NCBI GenBank assembly: GCA_015709655.1
Contig: CP054181.1
Coordinates: 1,422,207 to 1,486,206, forward strand
Length of the DNA stretch: 64,000 nt
Reading direction: 5' to 3'
Source: Ignavibacteria bacterium
GTDB lineage: Bacteria > Bacteroidota > Ignavibacteria > Kapaibacteriales > Kapaibacteriaceae
A program made the position numbers and the translations under genes. A model generated the notes under the pieces. That model did not search any database. It was not told the DNA's origin and saw only the letters and a program-made list of their open reading frames with translations. Below, piece by piece: positions 19,085 through 28,615 of this stretch. Position 1 is the first letter of the stretch; each line of letters starts with the position of its first letter.

Positions 19085-19789
19085 CTAATCAATTGCCATG
19101 CCAAGCCTGGCTAAACCAACTTTAGCATCAGTAGCAATAGCGGATGTTTCAAACTTTTTGGCTACTGTGGTAAATATTGATCCGGCTTTTTCCTTGTTAC
19201 CTGTTTTTTCGTAGCATAACGCAGCAAAAAACAGATTTTGCGGCTCAAATGGTGTTTCAACGCCGGTTTGAGCTGCTTTTTCGTACATGTCTGCTGCTTC
19301 TGCGTATTTGCCACTGCTTTCCAAGCAGGCGGCAAGTCCTTGCATTGCACCAACTTGGATGACAACTGCATCGTCAGAAAGTGCCCTGTTAAATTGGTCT
19401 CTGGCTTCATCGTACCTTCCAAGGCCGGTAAGAGCGTTACCTGCCATCAGAGCCGATACGGCGCCACCGTGGGTTCCTTCATAATTCTGGCTTATCTCGA
19501 GAAGGCCTAAAACTTTATTCTCGCCAACCGGAGCAATACTGTCAGCCGTAAGTGCAGCTTCAAAGTTTCCGGCATCAAATGTGGACCTAATTCTGGAAAG
19601 TTGGGTAAGCGCTTCGATGTTCTTGGCATCTTCCTGACTGCGATACCACCAAAAACCACCAATGATCAGCGTTAATACTAAGGCAATGCCTGCATACAGC
19701 TTCCACTGCTTTTGCGCTGCAGTAAGCCACGCAGGCTGGTTCAACGATTCTTTTTGTGCAGGTTGCTGCTCTATTATATCTTCTGTCAT
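19085..19789 (-). CDS. Membrane-anchored tetratricopeptide repeat protein
   Basis: The 234-residue protein has a cytoplasmic N-terminus of about 30 residues, one membrane helix (KLYAGIALVLTLIIGGFWWY, about 30-49) and a periplasmic helical repeat domain. TPR-like units are visible, for example GNALTGLGRYDEARDQFNRAL, GLAACLESSGKYAEAADMYEKA and AALCYEKTGNKEKAGSIF. The layout matches YfgM-type proteins, which associate with the SecYEG translocon; function is inferred from layout only. It lies 97 bases upstream of the giant surface protein on the same strand, so co-transcription is possible. Confidence 0.75.
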   Translation of the reverse strand: MTEDIIEQQPAQKESLNQPAWLTAAQKQWKLYAGIALVLTLIIGGFWWYRSQEDAKNIEALTQLSRIRSTFDAGNFEAALTADSIAPVGENKVLGLLEISQNYEGTHGGAVSALMAGNALTGLGRYDEARDQFNRALSDDAVVIQVGAMQGLAACLESSGKYAEAADMYEKAAQTGVETPFEPQNLFFAALCYEKTGNKEKAGSIFTTVAKKFETSAIATDAKVGLARLGMAID

Positions 19790-19938
19790 GTCTTTAATAA
19801 ACTACAAAGTAACCGATAGGCACACCTTGCCCTCGGTTTGGAAGCGCAAATATATCGTTTTGATGGTTATCATACAAACAAAGTTTTTAGCAGTCAACCT
19901 TATGATTTACCGTAGCTTACTCTTGTTGTTAACATAAG

Positions 19939-19956
19939 TGTGAAGCCATATTCACA
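19939..19956. other. Inverted repeat in the 292-base gap upstream of the TPR gene
   Basis: TGTGAA (19939-19944) and TTCACA (19951-19956) flank a 6-base spacer, with AAG and CTT extending the arms across a one-base bulge. It lies about 150 bases upstream of the TPR protein start at 19789 and could be an operator or a weak hairpin. Apart from the terminator at 20021-20060, nothing else stands out in 19790-20081. Confidence 0.3.
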
Positions 19957-20020
19957 ACTTGTTTTAAAATTGCGTGTGGAAAGAAAAACCGGTTTATTGA
20001 GCCCAGGGTTCAACTGTTAA

Positions 20021-20060
20021 ATGTAAAAAGGCTCCCATTCAGCAGATGAAGGGGAGCCTT
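20021..20060 (-). terminator. Rho-independent terminator after the dehydrogenase E1 gene
   Basis: AAGGCTCCC (20028-20036) pairs with GGGAGCCTT (20052-20060) to give a 9-base-pair stem with a 15-base loop. On the minus strand it is followed by TTTTACAT. It begins about 22 bases after the stop codon at 20082 and marks the end of the gatB-ilvE-E1 transcript. Confidence 0.8.
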
Positions 20061-20081
20061 AAGGAGAGGTTCATTGGATTT

Positions 20082-22259
20082 TTAGAATGCTACAAGTGCC
20101 CTGGCTTCAGTCAGAATATCATCAACAGAAAGCAGAATAGCTTTTTCAAGGTTTTTTGCAAAGCCTACCGGTGTGAACTTGCTGCCTACTCTTTTAACCG
20201 GAGCATCCAGATATTTAAACAGCTGGTCGGTAACCGTTGCGGCAACTTCGCCGCCGAAGCCCCCTACCACCTTGTCTTCATGAGCTACCAGACATCGACC
20301 TGTATTTTTTACGTGCTCACAGACCATTTCCTGATCCCAGGGTGCCAGTGAGCGCAGGTCAATTACTTCAAGGCTGATCCCTTCGGCAGCAAGGATGTCG
20401 GCTGCCTGTAGGCTCAGGTGGACAGCGTTGCCCCAGGTAACAATAGTGGCATGTGTTCCTTCACGGCGCACGCGGGCTCTGCCAAAGGGTATCATATAGC
20501 CCTCCGGTGGAAGCTGAGCCGATGTTGGGCGGTAATTGTAGAGAAATTTGGGTTCCAGGTACATTGTTGTACCCCGGGAACGAATGGCTGTTCGCATTAG
20601 TCCGATTGCATCATCAGCAAATGCTGGCATTACAACACGTAATCCGGGTAAGGTGGTGAAGGTGGCATCCAGGTTTTGTGAATGATAAAGTCCACCCTGG
20701 ATGTATCCCCCTGATGCAAGCCTGATTACCACTGCGGGTGAAAACTGGCCGCGGGTACGCCAGTAGTCATGCGTACACTCGATGAGCTGTTCCATTGCCG
20801 GCCAGAAGTAATCGGCAAATTCAGCACCTTCTACAACAACACGGATATCGTCGCGGTATCGCGTCATACCGTTTGCAGTACCCACAATAAAATCTTCGGC
20901 AATGGGTGCATTAAAAACCCGGTCGTTGCCGAATTCATCAAGCATGCCTTTGCAGACGTTAAATATGCCTTGCTTTTTAAATGATGCTACGTCCTGGCCA
21001 AATAAAAATGTATTTGGGTTCCGGCGGAATTCTTCGTGAAGAGCAGTATTAATGGCTTCACGTAGTGTAAGTAATTGTGCATCCGGTGCAGGTTTTATTG
21101 TAAATTCACTCTGATCATCAAGTCCGATTATCGGGTCTGGAAGAACAAATTCAGAATAGCTTTGTGGATCAGGGTCGGGAAGGGGCTCAACTGCATCTGC
21201 AGCAGCAAAAATCGCTTTCTTGTTCTCGTCCTCGATGGCCGAGAGTTGAGCTTCGGTTGCTATTCCGGCCGCAAGCAGTGTTGCACGCATACGAGGAAGC
21301 GGGTCACGCTGAGCCATGGCCGTAAAATCTTCTTCTGGCCGGTACAGTTCATGGTTATCACTGTTACTGTGACTTCCAATGCGATCACAGTCTGCATGCA
21401 CCATGGCGGGTCCTGCACCCGACAGTACATATTCCCGAGCTTCTTCAAGAGCACGCCAACTGTCCATGGGGTTTCTGCCGTCACACTTGATAATCTTCAG
21501 ATTAGGGAACCCTGAAAAGTTGTCGCAAACATCCGTGTTACTGGTTTGTTCATGAACCGGTACTGAAATCCCATACTTGTTGTTTTGAATAACGAAGATT
21601 ACGGGTAGCTTTTCACGGTCTGCGCCATTGACTGCTTCGTAGTAATATCCTTCTGATGTTGTACTGTCACCTGTTGAACAGTATACTACTTCGCTGCCTT
21701 TATACTTTTTAATGGCCCTGGCCGTACCTGCTGCATGCTGCGAATGGTTTCCTGTGCATGACGAGGTGTTCTGAATTCCGATAGAGCTTTTAGCAAAATG
21801 GTTACTCATATGCCTACCGCCACCGGCAATATCTGCATCCTTGCTAAGGCCGTTGGCAATGATTTCTTCAACGGTGACTCCGGCAGCCAGAGAAGTCAGC
21901 ATGTCACGATAATAGGGAAAGAGAAAGTCCACGTTGGGTCGGAAAATCTTACCCAATGCCAACTGTATTCCGTCATGTCCGGCGAACGGGGCGTGATACG
22001 ACCATCCTTTGGCCATTTTCAGATAGTTGGCAGCTTTTTCATCTAAGCGTCTGCCCAAATGCTGAATTCTATACCATTCCAGCAGAGTTTTTTTGTCAAA
22101 TCCGGTAATGTTGAACAGCTTTGGGGATGATGCATCCCCGGAATCCAATTGCTGTTTGGGCGATTTAGCCTTCACAGTCATTGACTGCTGATTGGAGGGT
22201 GCGGCCTGTGCTTTTTTCTTCTTTACCGACGAATCCTGTTTGGGAGCTGATTTTGCCAT
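20082..22259 (-). CDS. 2-oxoacid dehydrogenase E1 component, fused alpha and beta subunits
   Basis: The ATG at 22259 is preceded by AAGGAAAG; the protein has 725 residues. Residues ~60-380 are the alpha part, with the thiamine diphosphate site starting at GDSTTSEGYYYEAVNGAD and closing with QNNKYGIS. Residues ~400-725 are the transketolase-like beta part, starting near LREAINTALHEEF and including APIAEDFIVGTANGM. Fused E1 proteins of this size in Bacteroidota act on branched-chain 2-oxoacids or pyruvate. The adjacent ilvE favours branched-chain substrates, giving for example isobutyryl-CoA from 2-oxoisovalerate together with E2 and E3, which are not in the window. The first 45 residues are an odd Lys/Ser/Gln-rich tail. 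It follows ilvE by 17 bases and ends at a terminator. Confidence 0.85.
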   Translation of the reverse strand: MAKSAPKQDSSVKKKKAQAAPSNQQSMTVKAKSPKQQLDSGDASSPKLFNITGFDKKTLLEWYRIQHLGRRLDEKAANYLKMAKGWSYHAPFAGHDGIQLALGKIFRPNVDFLFPYYRDMLTSLAAGVTVEEIIANGLSKDADIAGGGRHMSNHFAKSSIGIQNTSSCTGNHSQHAAGTARAIKKYKGSEVVYCSTGDSTTSEGYYYEAVNGADREKLPVIFVIQNNKYGISVPVHEQTSNTDVCDNFSGFPNLKIIKCDGRNPMDSWRALEEAREYVLSGAGPAMVHADCDRIGSHSNSDNHELYRPEEDFTAMAQRDPLPRMRATLLAAGIATEAQLSAIEDENKKAIFAAADAVEPLPDPDPQSYSEFVLPDPIIGLDDQSEFTIKPAPDAQLLTLREAINTALHEEFRRNPNTFLFGQDVASFKKQGIFNVCKGMLDEFGNDRVFNAPIAEDFIVGTANGMTRYRDDIRVVVEGAEFADYFWPAMEQLIECTHDYWRTRGQFSPAVVIRLASGGYIQGGLYHSQNLDATFTTLPGLRVVMPAFADDAIGLMRTAIRSRGTTMYLEPKFLYNYRPTSAQLPPEGYMIPFGRARVRREGTHATIVTWGNAVHLSLQAADILAAEGISLEVIDLRSLAPWDQEMVCEHVKNTGRCLVAHEDKVVGGFGGEVAATVTDQLFKYLDAPVKRVGSKFTPVGFAKNLEKAILLSVDDILTEARALVAF

Positions 22260-22276
22260 AGATCTTTCCTTAATAA

Positions 22277-23251
22277 TCAATGTTGTTTCTTTTCCTTGGT
22301 GCGTGTTTTCGATGTTTTCTTATATGGAACATCATCAACAAATGTTAGCCAGTCATGGGTGTCGTTGCCTGTTGTAATAATAGTTCCAAATGCTTTTTGA
22401 ACTGACCGGGTAATTGGTCCAACCTTGCCTGAGCCTACCGGAATTCGGTCGACTGATCTGACTGGTGTAATCTCGACAGCAGTACCGGTCAGGAACATCT
22501 CATCTGCTGTATAAAGCATAGCTCGAGAGATGTTGCGTTCAGATACTCGATACCCAAGATCCCTGGCCAGCGTTATCACACTGTCGCGAGTAATCCCTGG
22601 AAGCAGCGAATGTCCGGCCGGCGGCGTAATAATCTCCCGATTCATCACCACGAAGACGTTTTCTCCGCTGCCCTCCGCTACATGTCCGTATGCGTCAAGC
22701 GTTATTCCTTCGGCATAACCATTTTCTACAGCTTCCATCTTAACCAGCTGCGAGTTCATATAATTGCCACCGGCCTTCGAAATACTGGGAAGCGTGTTCG
22801 GGCTTATACGATTCCATGACGATACGCAAACATCAACGCCCGATTCTGCTGTATTATCACCAAGATAGGCCCCCCACTGCCATGCGGCTATGCAAACCTC
22901 CAGAGGATTACGGAGTCCGTAAACGCCCATGTCTCCAAATCCCCGAAAGGCAAAGGGACGAATGTAACAGGTTCCCAAACTGTTTCTGCGTAACAGTTCA
23001 CAAGTAGCTATTACAAGCTCATCTGAGGAATAGGGAAGGTGGGATCGATATATTTTCAATGACTTGTGAAATCGCTGCATGTGCTCTGTCAGCCGAAAGA
23101 TAGCAATTCCGCGATCAGTCTCGTATGCCCTAATACCCTCGAACCACGATGATCCATAATGTAATGCATGCGATAACACGTGAACTGTAGCATTCTTAAA
23201 AGGAATGAATGTTCCATTTTTCCAGATTGTTTTTGTCGGCGTTATGGGCAT
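22277..23251 (-). CDS. ilvE: Branched-chain amino acid aminotransferase
   Basis: The enzyme transfers the amino group between Leu, Ile or Val and 2-oxoglutarate, using pyridoxal phosphate. The ATG at 23251 follows AAAGGA and gives 324 residues, the usual length. Class IV aminotransferase features are present: HALHYGSSWFEGIRAY near the N-terminus, the PLP lysine region SISKAGGNYMNSQLVK, the EGSGENVFVV loop, and EMFLTGTAVEITPV near the end. It lies between gatB (10-base gap) and the E1 gene (17-base gap), so the three are almost certainly one transcript. The pairing with E1 suggests branched-chain amino acid breakdown or supply of branched acyl-CoA starters for iso-fatty acids. Confidence 0.93.
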   Translation of the reverse strand: MPITPTKTIWKNGTFIPFKNATVHVLSHALHYGSSWFEGIRAYETDRGIAIFRLTEHMQRFHKSLKIYRSHLPYSSDELVIATCELLRRNSLGTCYIRPFAFRGFGDMGVYGLRNPLEVCIAAWQWGAYLGDNTAESGVDVCVSSWNRISPNTLPSISKAGGNYMNSQLVKMEAVENGYAEGITLDAYGHVAEGSGENVFVVMNREIITPPAGHSLLPGITRDSVITLARDLGYRVSERNISRAMLYTADEMFLTGTAVEITPVRSVDRIPVGSGKVGPITRSVQKAFGTIITTGNDTHDWLTFVDDVPYKKTSKTRTKEKKQH

Positions 23252-23261
23252 AAAAATCCTT

Positions 23262-24716
23262 TCAGACGATAGAGTCAAGTTGTTCCTGAACTACTTCCTT
23301 CACGATTGACGGATTCGCTGTTCCACCTGATGCTTTAAGAACCTGTCCTACAAAAAAGCCAAATAAATTAGTTTTTCCTGCTTTGTACTTCTCGATATTT
23401 TCATGATTCCTTGCTAAAACATCACGCACAAGCGAATGAATGACCTCAGCATCAGATACCTGTGCCAATCCCTTACTTTTTACTATGTCAATCGGATTTG
23501 TGGTGCTGTTGTACAGTTCAGGAAGTATCTCCTTGGCAACAGCATTGCTTATTGTTCCATCCGCAACGATATCCACCAACAGCGCAAGCTGTGCATTTGT
23601 GAGTCCGATTTCGGTGATTTGAACTTTATTCTCACCCATTTTCCTCATTAGCTCCGTAAGTATCCAATTGCTTACCGCCTTGTAAGTTGCCGGGCCAGGG
23701 TTTGCAAGCAGGCCGCAGGTTGTTTCGAACCAGTCGGCTAAGACCAAGTCCGAGGTTAAGATGTCGGCATCATAGTATGGCAACTGATACTGTTCGGTAA
23801 ACCGTATTTTTTTTGCCATACCAAGCTCAGGCAATCCTGCCCGCACATCCTCTACCTTCTGTGCAGTTACAATTACGGGTGGCAGATCCGGTTCAGGGAA
23901 GTACCTATAGTCGTTTGCATCTTCCTTCGATCGCATCTCCCGCGTCACCTGCGCACCGGCATCCCACATAAGTGTGGTCTGCCGTACCTCCTCGCCTTTT
24001 TCGATTAGCTCAACCTGCCTTTGAATTTCGTACTCTATAGCACGTTGTACATTCTTAAACGAATTTAGATTCTTAACTTCAGTCTTTGTACCCAGCTGCG
24101 GTGATCCTACCGGTCTGACGCTGATGTTGGCATCACACCGTAACGAGCCTTCTTCCATGTTCCCGTCGCATACTCCCAGATACATAAGGGTCTGGCGGAG
24201 TTGCTGAAGATACTGTTCTGCTTCTTTGCTGGTTCGCATATCGGGCTCGCTTACAATTTCAATCAGGGGAATACCGCTCCGATTTAAGTCAATAAGCGTG
24301 TCTACATCCAGATCATGAATGCTTTTCCCGCTGTCCTCCTCCATGTGTATTCGGGTTAATCCGATTTTCTTGAACCCGTGACCGGTTTCTATCTCGATGT
24401 AGCCGTTATAGCAAATTGGGTCTTTATACTGCGAAATCTGGTATCCCTTGGGAAGGTCGGGATAAAAGTAGTTCTTTCTGGAAAAAGTACTGTGCAGTCT
24501 TATGGAGCAATTTGTTGCCAGTCCTACCCGAATTGCATAGTCAACAAGATTCTCGTTTAAGGTGGGCAGAGCACCAGGGTGGCCCAGACAAATAGGACAG
24601 GTGTTTGTGTTGGGTCGGGCTCCAAATGTTGTTGGACAGGAACAAAATGCTTTCGATGCAGTGGTTAGCTGCGCATGCACTTCCAGGCCAATTACTGGTT
24701 CGTATCCGGTTACCAT
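23262..24716 (-). CDS. gatB: Aspartyl/glutamyl-tRNA amidotransferase subunit B
   Basis: GatB is the kinase/transferase subunit of the complex that converts misacylated Glu-tRNA(Gln) or Asp-tRNA(Asn) to the correct amide form. The 484-residue protein has the family start VIGLEVHAQLTTASKAFCSC, the zinc-type Cys set CSC ... CPICLGHPG, the core motif LTRIHMEEDSGKSIHD, and the C-terminal YqeY-like helical domain ending in FGFFVGQVLKASGGTANP. Its presence implies indirect tRNA amidation in this organism; gatA and gatC are not in the window. It starts the gatB-ilvE-E1 run. Confidence 0.96.
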   Translation of the reverse strand: MVTGYEPVIGLEVHAQLTTASKAFCSCPTTFGARPNTNTCPICLGHPGALPTLNENLVDYAIRVGLATNCSIRLHSTFSRKNYFYPDLPKGYQISQYKDPICYNGYIEIETGHGFKKIGLTRIHMEEDSGKSIHDLDVDTLIDLNRSGIPLIEIVSEPDMRTSKEAEQYLQQLRQTLMYLGVCDGNMEEGSLRCDANISVRPVGSPQLGTKTEVKNLNSFKNVQRAIEYEIQRQVELIEKGEEVRQTTLMWDAGAQVTREMRSKEDANDYRYFPEPDLPPVIVTAQKVEDVRAGLPELGMAKKIRFTEQYQLPYYDADILTSDLVLADWFETTCGLLANPGPATYKAVSNWILTELMRKMGENKVQITEIGLTNAQLALLVDIVADGTISNAVAKEILPELYNSTTNPIDIVKSKGLAQVSDAEVIHSLVRDVLARNHENIEKYKAGKTNLFGFFVGQVLKASGGTANPSIVKEVVQEQLDSIV

Positions 24717-24767
24717 TGGGGTATTAAGGTGTCTGACAAATACAGCGAAGCTACGGAATCAGCGGCT

Positions 24768-25715
24768 CTACACCATGCCCGACAAAATTTGACCAACTTC
24801 CAAATTGCCACCGCTGATCACAATTCCAATCTGTTTGTGCATCATTAGATGTCTGTTATCAAGCACATATGCAAATGCCACTGCACCGCTAGGCTCTACC
24901 ACCACACGAAGCTCCTGCATTAACAGATTCATGGCTTCGATTATGCTTTTCTCGGATACTGTTGCAATGTGGACATGATTTCGCATGAGATACCCAAGTG
25001 TTCTCATGCTTAATGCTGTTCTAAGGCCGTCCGCAACTGTTTGGGGAGGGAAAGGGGGCTGAAGGTTGCCTGTCTCTACCGAAATTTTGGCGTCTGCTGC
25101 AAGTTCTGGCTCAACTCCGATTAGTTGCATACCCGGTTTTAATGCCCTCAGGGCAATTGCCGATCCGCTCATTAGGCCGCCTCCGCCAACAGGAGCAATA
25201 AAAACTGACAGTTGAGGAGCTTGCTGTAAAAACTCAACCGAGAGCGATCCCTGTCCGGCAATCACCGCATCATTGTCGTAGGGATGAATAAAGGTGGCAC
25301 CGCTTTCATTCTGCACTGTAGTTGCTGCCGATTCCCGTTCAGCAAGGGTATTACCGCAGAATGTGATGATTGCACCATGACGTCTTGTACCCTGCACCTT
25401 TACTGCAGGAGATGCCTCCGGCATGACAACGTAACACGGCGTTCCTCGCCCGGCGGCTGCCCATGCCAGTGCCCGTGCATGGTTCCCAGATGAATGAGTA
25501 ACCACTCCTCTTTTCAGCTCTTCATTCGTAAGCTGGCCTATTGCATTTATGGCTCCGCGAGCTTTAAATGATCCAACAGGCTGAAGGTTTTCACATTTAA
25601 AATAAAGGCTGCAACCAAACTCACGATCCAATATTTGAGAGGTTAATACCGGTGATACCGGAACAGTCTCTAATATCAGTTTCGAGGCCTTCGATATTTC
25701 TTTTATGGCAACCAC
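24768..25715 (-). CDS. Threonine/serine dehydratase (PLP-dependent, no ACT domain)
   Basis: The 315-residue protein is a fold-type II PLP enzyme. The PLP lysine lies in VGSFKARGA, the Asn/Ser substrate loop in THSSGNHARALAWAA, and the phosphate loop in APVGGGGLMSG. It would make 2-oxobutyrate from threonine or pyruvate from serine. It lacks the C-terminal regulatory ACT region of biosynthetic IlvA, so it resembles the short catabolic TdcB type or a serine racemase; these cannot be told apart by eye. A GTG at 25715 is the only reasonable start. It lies 51 bases upstream of gatB on the same strand and fits the branched-chain theme, since 2-oxobutyrate feeds isoleucine or propionyl-CoA. Confidence 0.85.
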   Translation of the reverse strand: MVAIKEISKASKLILETVPVSPVLTSQILDREFGCSLYFKCENLQPVGSFKARGAINAIGQLTNEELKRGVVTHSSGNHARALAWAAAGRGTPCYVVMPEASPAVKVQGTRRHGAIITFCGNTLAERESAATTVQNESGATFIHPYDNDAVIAGQGSLSVEFLQQAPQLSVFIAPVGGGGLMSGSAIALRALKPGMQLIGVEPELAADAKISVETGNLQPPFPPQTVADGLRTALSMRTLGYLMRNHVHIATVSEKSIIEAMNLLMQELRVVVEPSGAVAFAYVLDNRHLMMHKQIGIVISGGNLEVGQILSGMV

Positions 25716-26019
25716 TGTTTGCCGTTATTGGTTAAACCGATCAGGTTAGTGTTGGTTGGTTTCTTTTGGTAACTGCTGGAACTTCACAACACATATAAAT
25801 AAAGCCGATACGGTTACAAAAATGCATTTGCTCACACTACGACAGCTTGCTGCTGCTCTTTGTTTGTACTCCCTATGGTGCTGATCGTACTCTAATCGTT
25901 GACTCATCGACTGGAAAAACTTGTTGTAAATCCAATCCGCTTCATACTCATCTGTTCACTAAAAGTGAATAACAATTTTACATTTCATCAGTGTAGTGTT
26001 TTTACAGCTCACAGTGAAA
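25716..26019. other. Non-coding stretch of 304 bases with a small inverted repeat
   Basis: No gene is supported here. The only structure seen is TTCACT-AAA-AGTGAA at 25955-25969, about 50 bases after the stop of the 26020 gene. It lacks a T-run on the minus strand, so it is a poor terminator candidate. The promoter for the dehydratase-gatB-ilvE run probably lies in the left part. Confidence 0.4.
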
Positions 26020-28266
26020 TCATCGGATAACATGCACAATAGCCGTCCCGATATTGTTGCATGCAACTATGTACATACCGTCGGCGATCGGGATGAGTGG
26101 TTGTACAACCAACCCTTGTATCGTGACAGGAATAATGTTGCCCAAAACGTCTGATACAGTAATATCACAACTATGGTTATATGTTTTGCTAATCATAAAT
26201 GCTCCATTCAGCCATTGCACTGTAAACTCCTGATCGTTTCTGCTTTCCTTGTCAACATTGGTTGGCGCTGCAAGAGTTCGGTACAGACCAACGGTGGTAC
26301 TCACATATCGAAATCCAGCAAAATCCAGGACTGACTGAACAACACCACCGGTGTTCTCCCAGGGTCCTTGGAATGATTCCCACGTATAACCTCGATTTGT
26401 ACTGAAATAACAACCCTGGTTGTTAGCCAGCACAAAGACGACGCCATCGTTAGATACATAAATCTGCACAACTTGCTTTACGGGTACCGGAAGGATAAAA
26501 CACTCCTCCCATGTTTGACCACGATCCGTTGATACGATAATGGTGATTTGTTCGTAAACGGGGTATGGTATTAAACCCAGAATATTAGTAACTGCCGCAT
26601 ACACTGTATCCTGACAAGATGCCAGTGCAACACAGTGCAGTTTATTGGGCATTCCCTTGGTTGACCTGACCCACGTTGTCCCTTTATCAGTGCTTGCAAG
26701 GAGGCTGAACAGTACTGTGTCGGCTTGTTCCATTGCATGCCCGGTATCTCCTGAAGACAGTGCGCTGGCAACAACTCGCATAGGGTCAGATTCAAACGAT
26801 ACAACTGCAGATGGTGTTCCGAGCCAGTAGTCCTGCGGTGCTTCACCCGCTTCTTTCCAATTCGTACCTTGCTTACGCATCAAATGATTAACAACATCAA
26901 TACTATACCATTGGTTCTCCCGTACTACGTGCATACATACGGTAAAAGCGTCCACCTGAAAACCAACAGTACTACCACTGGAGTTGTGAGGTTCTGATAC
27001 TGTATCACCACTGTCGATAACCTCGCACAATGGGAAAATAAGATGACGCTGCTTATCCAATACACACAGTACTGTATCAGAGGTATATAAAAATCTATTG
27101 CCTATGGCAACAAGATTTCGTCCATGGATGACTGTATCCTCCGGCGTGGTATAGTAATCCCATCTAAATGTTTTTATATTCAGAAAATCCGGGCCTTCAT
27201 TGTATGAAAACACGAGTATTGAATCAGAAAACACTCGCATTGCTCCAGTGCCGGAAGGGATGATTTCTCGAGACGGAAAGGGGCTGCTGTGCCATTCCTT
27301 ATTTAAGTCCAACACGTAAACGGAATCACCCACGAACACAAGCTCGCCGTTTCGTAGTTCATTCACCGATCTAAAGCGAAATGGTAGATGTGACAGAAAT
27401 GCGTCTTTATGCCAGTTGTTCTCTCCGGGCGTATATCGATATGCTTCAACCTTATCCAGCAGACTACCGGCATATACCAATACCTCGCCTGATTGCAATG
27501 GAGTAAGACTGACCGGTGGTTTTGGAAACGAAACAGAGTTCACCAGAGAGTCGCAGGCATACCGTACAAACAGTGTGTCACCCTTTTGCCAGGCCGTCAT
27601 CGCTGAGGTTTCTGTCCACAATGTACCTCCAGTTAATACGCTGTCTTTTACCCATGACATCGTTGTTGTATCTAACACAAATACGATTGTGTCTTTCTTC
27701 ATGCTGGTTTCGCTCTTTGACACTACTGTTAACAGTGTAGTGTTACAGTTAGATAGATGGTATGGATAGACTGTTGAAGACTGATTCAGCGGTAAGCCGG
27801 TTAAAAATCGGTTCCCTGACGTTGAATTAATGATTGTACCCCGCAGTTCATAACTTGATAGATGGCGTCCAAGTAACAACACGCGTTTCTCATCAATGTC
27901 AACCACGTAGTCGATACTGTGGCTTACGTTAACAGGAATCGTATCAATAGCTCCGTCTGATCCGATCCTAACGAGGTTAGTGTGTGTTGGCGAGCTTGTT
28001 ACCAGCACCAGAATTGTGCCTTGCTTTCCGGTTGCTGCGTTAACAATTCTGCTTGGCGCCTCGTACACTGCCACAGACCTCATTTCAATTGAGTCGGCGT
28101 AGCTAATGGTATAAACCATACTGCCGGCAAAGTCAATACCATAGGCGTTATCGCCGGAATAGTACATGGTGAGGTGTGACAGGCCTTTAACATAAGGAAT
28201 ACGTTCATAGGTCTGTGCATGAATTGCACATGAGGTTATAATAAAAGCAAATAGAAGAATCTGCAT
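26020..28266 (-). CDS. Exported beta-propeller protein with a C-terminal T9SS-like domain
   Basis: The 748-residue protein has a short signal peptide (MQILLFAFIITSCAIHA) followed by Gln. The body repeats blades with Asp/Ser/Thr-rich turns; late in the chain, units such as STDKGTTWVRSTKG, STDRGQTWEECF and STNRGYTWESFQG are BNR/sialidase-type Asp-box repeats. In this group such repeats usually mark a propeller fold and not sialidase activity, and no sialidase catalytic set is visible. The last 75 residues (FTVQWLNGAFMISKTY, ITVSDVLGNIIPV, GMYIVACNN, IVHVIR) match the shape of a sorting domain. It stands alone between two long non-coding gaps. Confidence 0.75.
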   Translation of the reverse strand: MQILLFAFIITSCAIHAQTYERIPYVKGLSHLTMYYSGDNAYGIDFAGSMVYTISYADSIEMRSVAVYEAPSRIVNAATGKQGTILVLVTSSPTHTNLVRIGSDGAIDTIPVNVSHSIDYVVDIDEKRVLLLGRHLSSYELRGTIINSTSGNRFLTGLPLNQSSTVYPYHLSNCNTTLLTVVSKSETSMKKDTIVFVLDTTTMSWVKDSVLTGGTLWTETSAMTAWQKGDTLFVRYACDSLVNSVSFPKPPVSLTPLQSGEVLVYAGSLLDKVEAYRYTPGENNWHKDAFLSHLPFRFRSVNELRNGELVFVGDSVYVLDLNKEWHSSPFPSREIIPSGTGAMRVFSDSILVFSYNEGPDFLNIKTFRWDYYTTPEDTVIHGRNLVAIGNRFLYTSDTVLCVLDKQRHLIFPLCEVIDSGDTVSEPHNSSGSTVGFQVDAFTVCMHVVRENQWYSIDVVNHLMRKQGTNWKEAGEAPQDYWLGTPSAVVSFESDPMRVVASALSSGDTGHAMEQADTVLFSLLASTDKGTTWVRSTKGMPNKLHCVALASCQDTVYAAVTNILGLIPYPVYEQITIIVSTDRGQTWEECFILPVPVKQVVQIYVSNDGVVFVLANNQGCYFSTNRGYTWESFQGPWENTGGVVQSVLDFAGFRYVSTTVGLYRTLAAPTNVDKESRNDQEFTVQWLNGAFMISKTYNHSCDITVSDVLGNIIPVTIQGLVVQPLIPIADGMYIVACNNIGTAIVHVIR

Positions 28267-28615
28267 AGTTTATCAATATTACTGGCAACGTAAACTCAAC
28301 GTCCCGCTCGTTAGTAATTTTTCAAACATCTGGCAGCCGTTTCCGTTACATTACCATGTGCATTGGTACATGAATAGTGGTGTGGAGTCCGGCTGCGGTG
28401 CCGGACAATTCGAGCACATAGCAGCGTGCAATCTTGCAATTCAGGTAACATCATCATAACCTGACAGTATCGGTTCAGAGTTGTTGTTTCGACTGCCCGG
28501 GTATTAACGACTATAGAGGAAAATCCCTTCGTCATACCAACTCAGCAAACCTATAGGCATGACGCGATTGTTATCTATTACGGGACCTATCTACATTGTT
28601 TTCCTGGTAGCCGTT
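28267..28615. other. Non-coding gap of 349 bases with a GC-rich hairpin
   Basis: The stretch holds a perfect 7-base-pair hairpin, GTCCGGC (28387-28393) with GCCGGAC (28400-28406) and a 6-base loop. Neither side has a T-run. A 74-codon minus-strand frame (28311-28535) overlaps it but has no recognisable protein features. The promoter of the 26020 gene is expected at the left end, and the 3' end of the mutase transcript at the right end. Confidence 0.4.

Noticed and set aside
25822..25884. A 20-residue plus-strand frame (MHLLTLRQLAAALC...) that looks like a leader peptide
   Set aside because: There is no downstream plus-strand gene that it could lead, no ribosome site and no codon run typical of attenuation. 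Chance is the simplest explanation.
26020..28266. Asp-box repeats suggesting a sialidase
   Set aside because: The repeats occur in many propellers, and the Arg triad and Tyr/Glu of true sialidases are not seen.
28311..28535. A 74-codon minus-strand reading frame in the gap between the propeller and mutase genes
   Set aside because: It has no signal, domain or recognisable composition, no good ribosome site, and overlaps the GC-rich hairpin. I treat the gap as non-coding.
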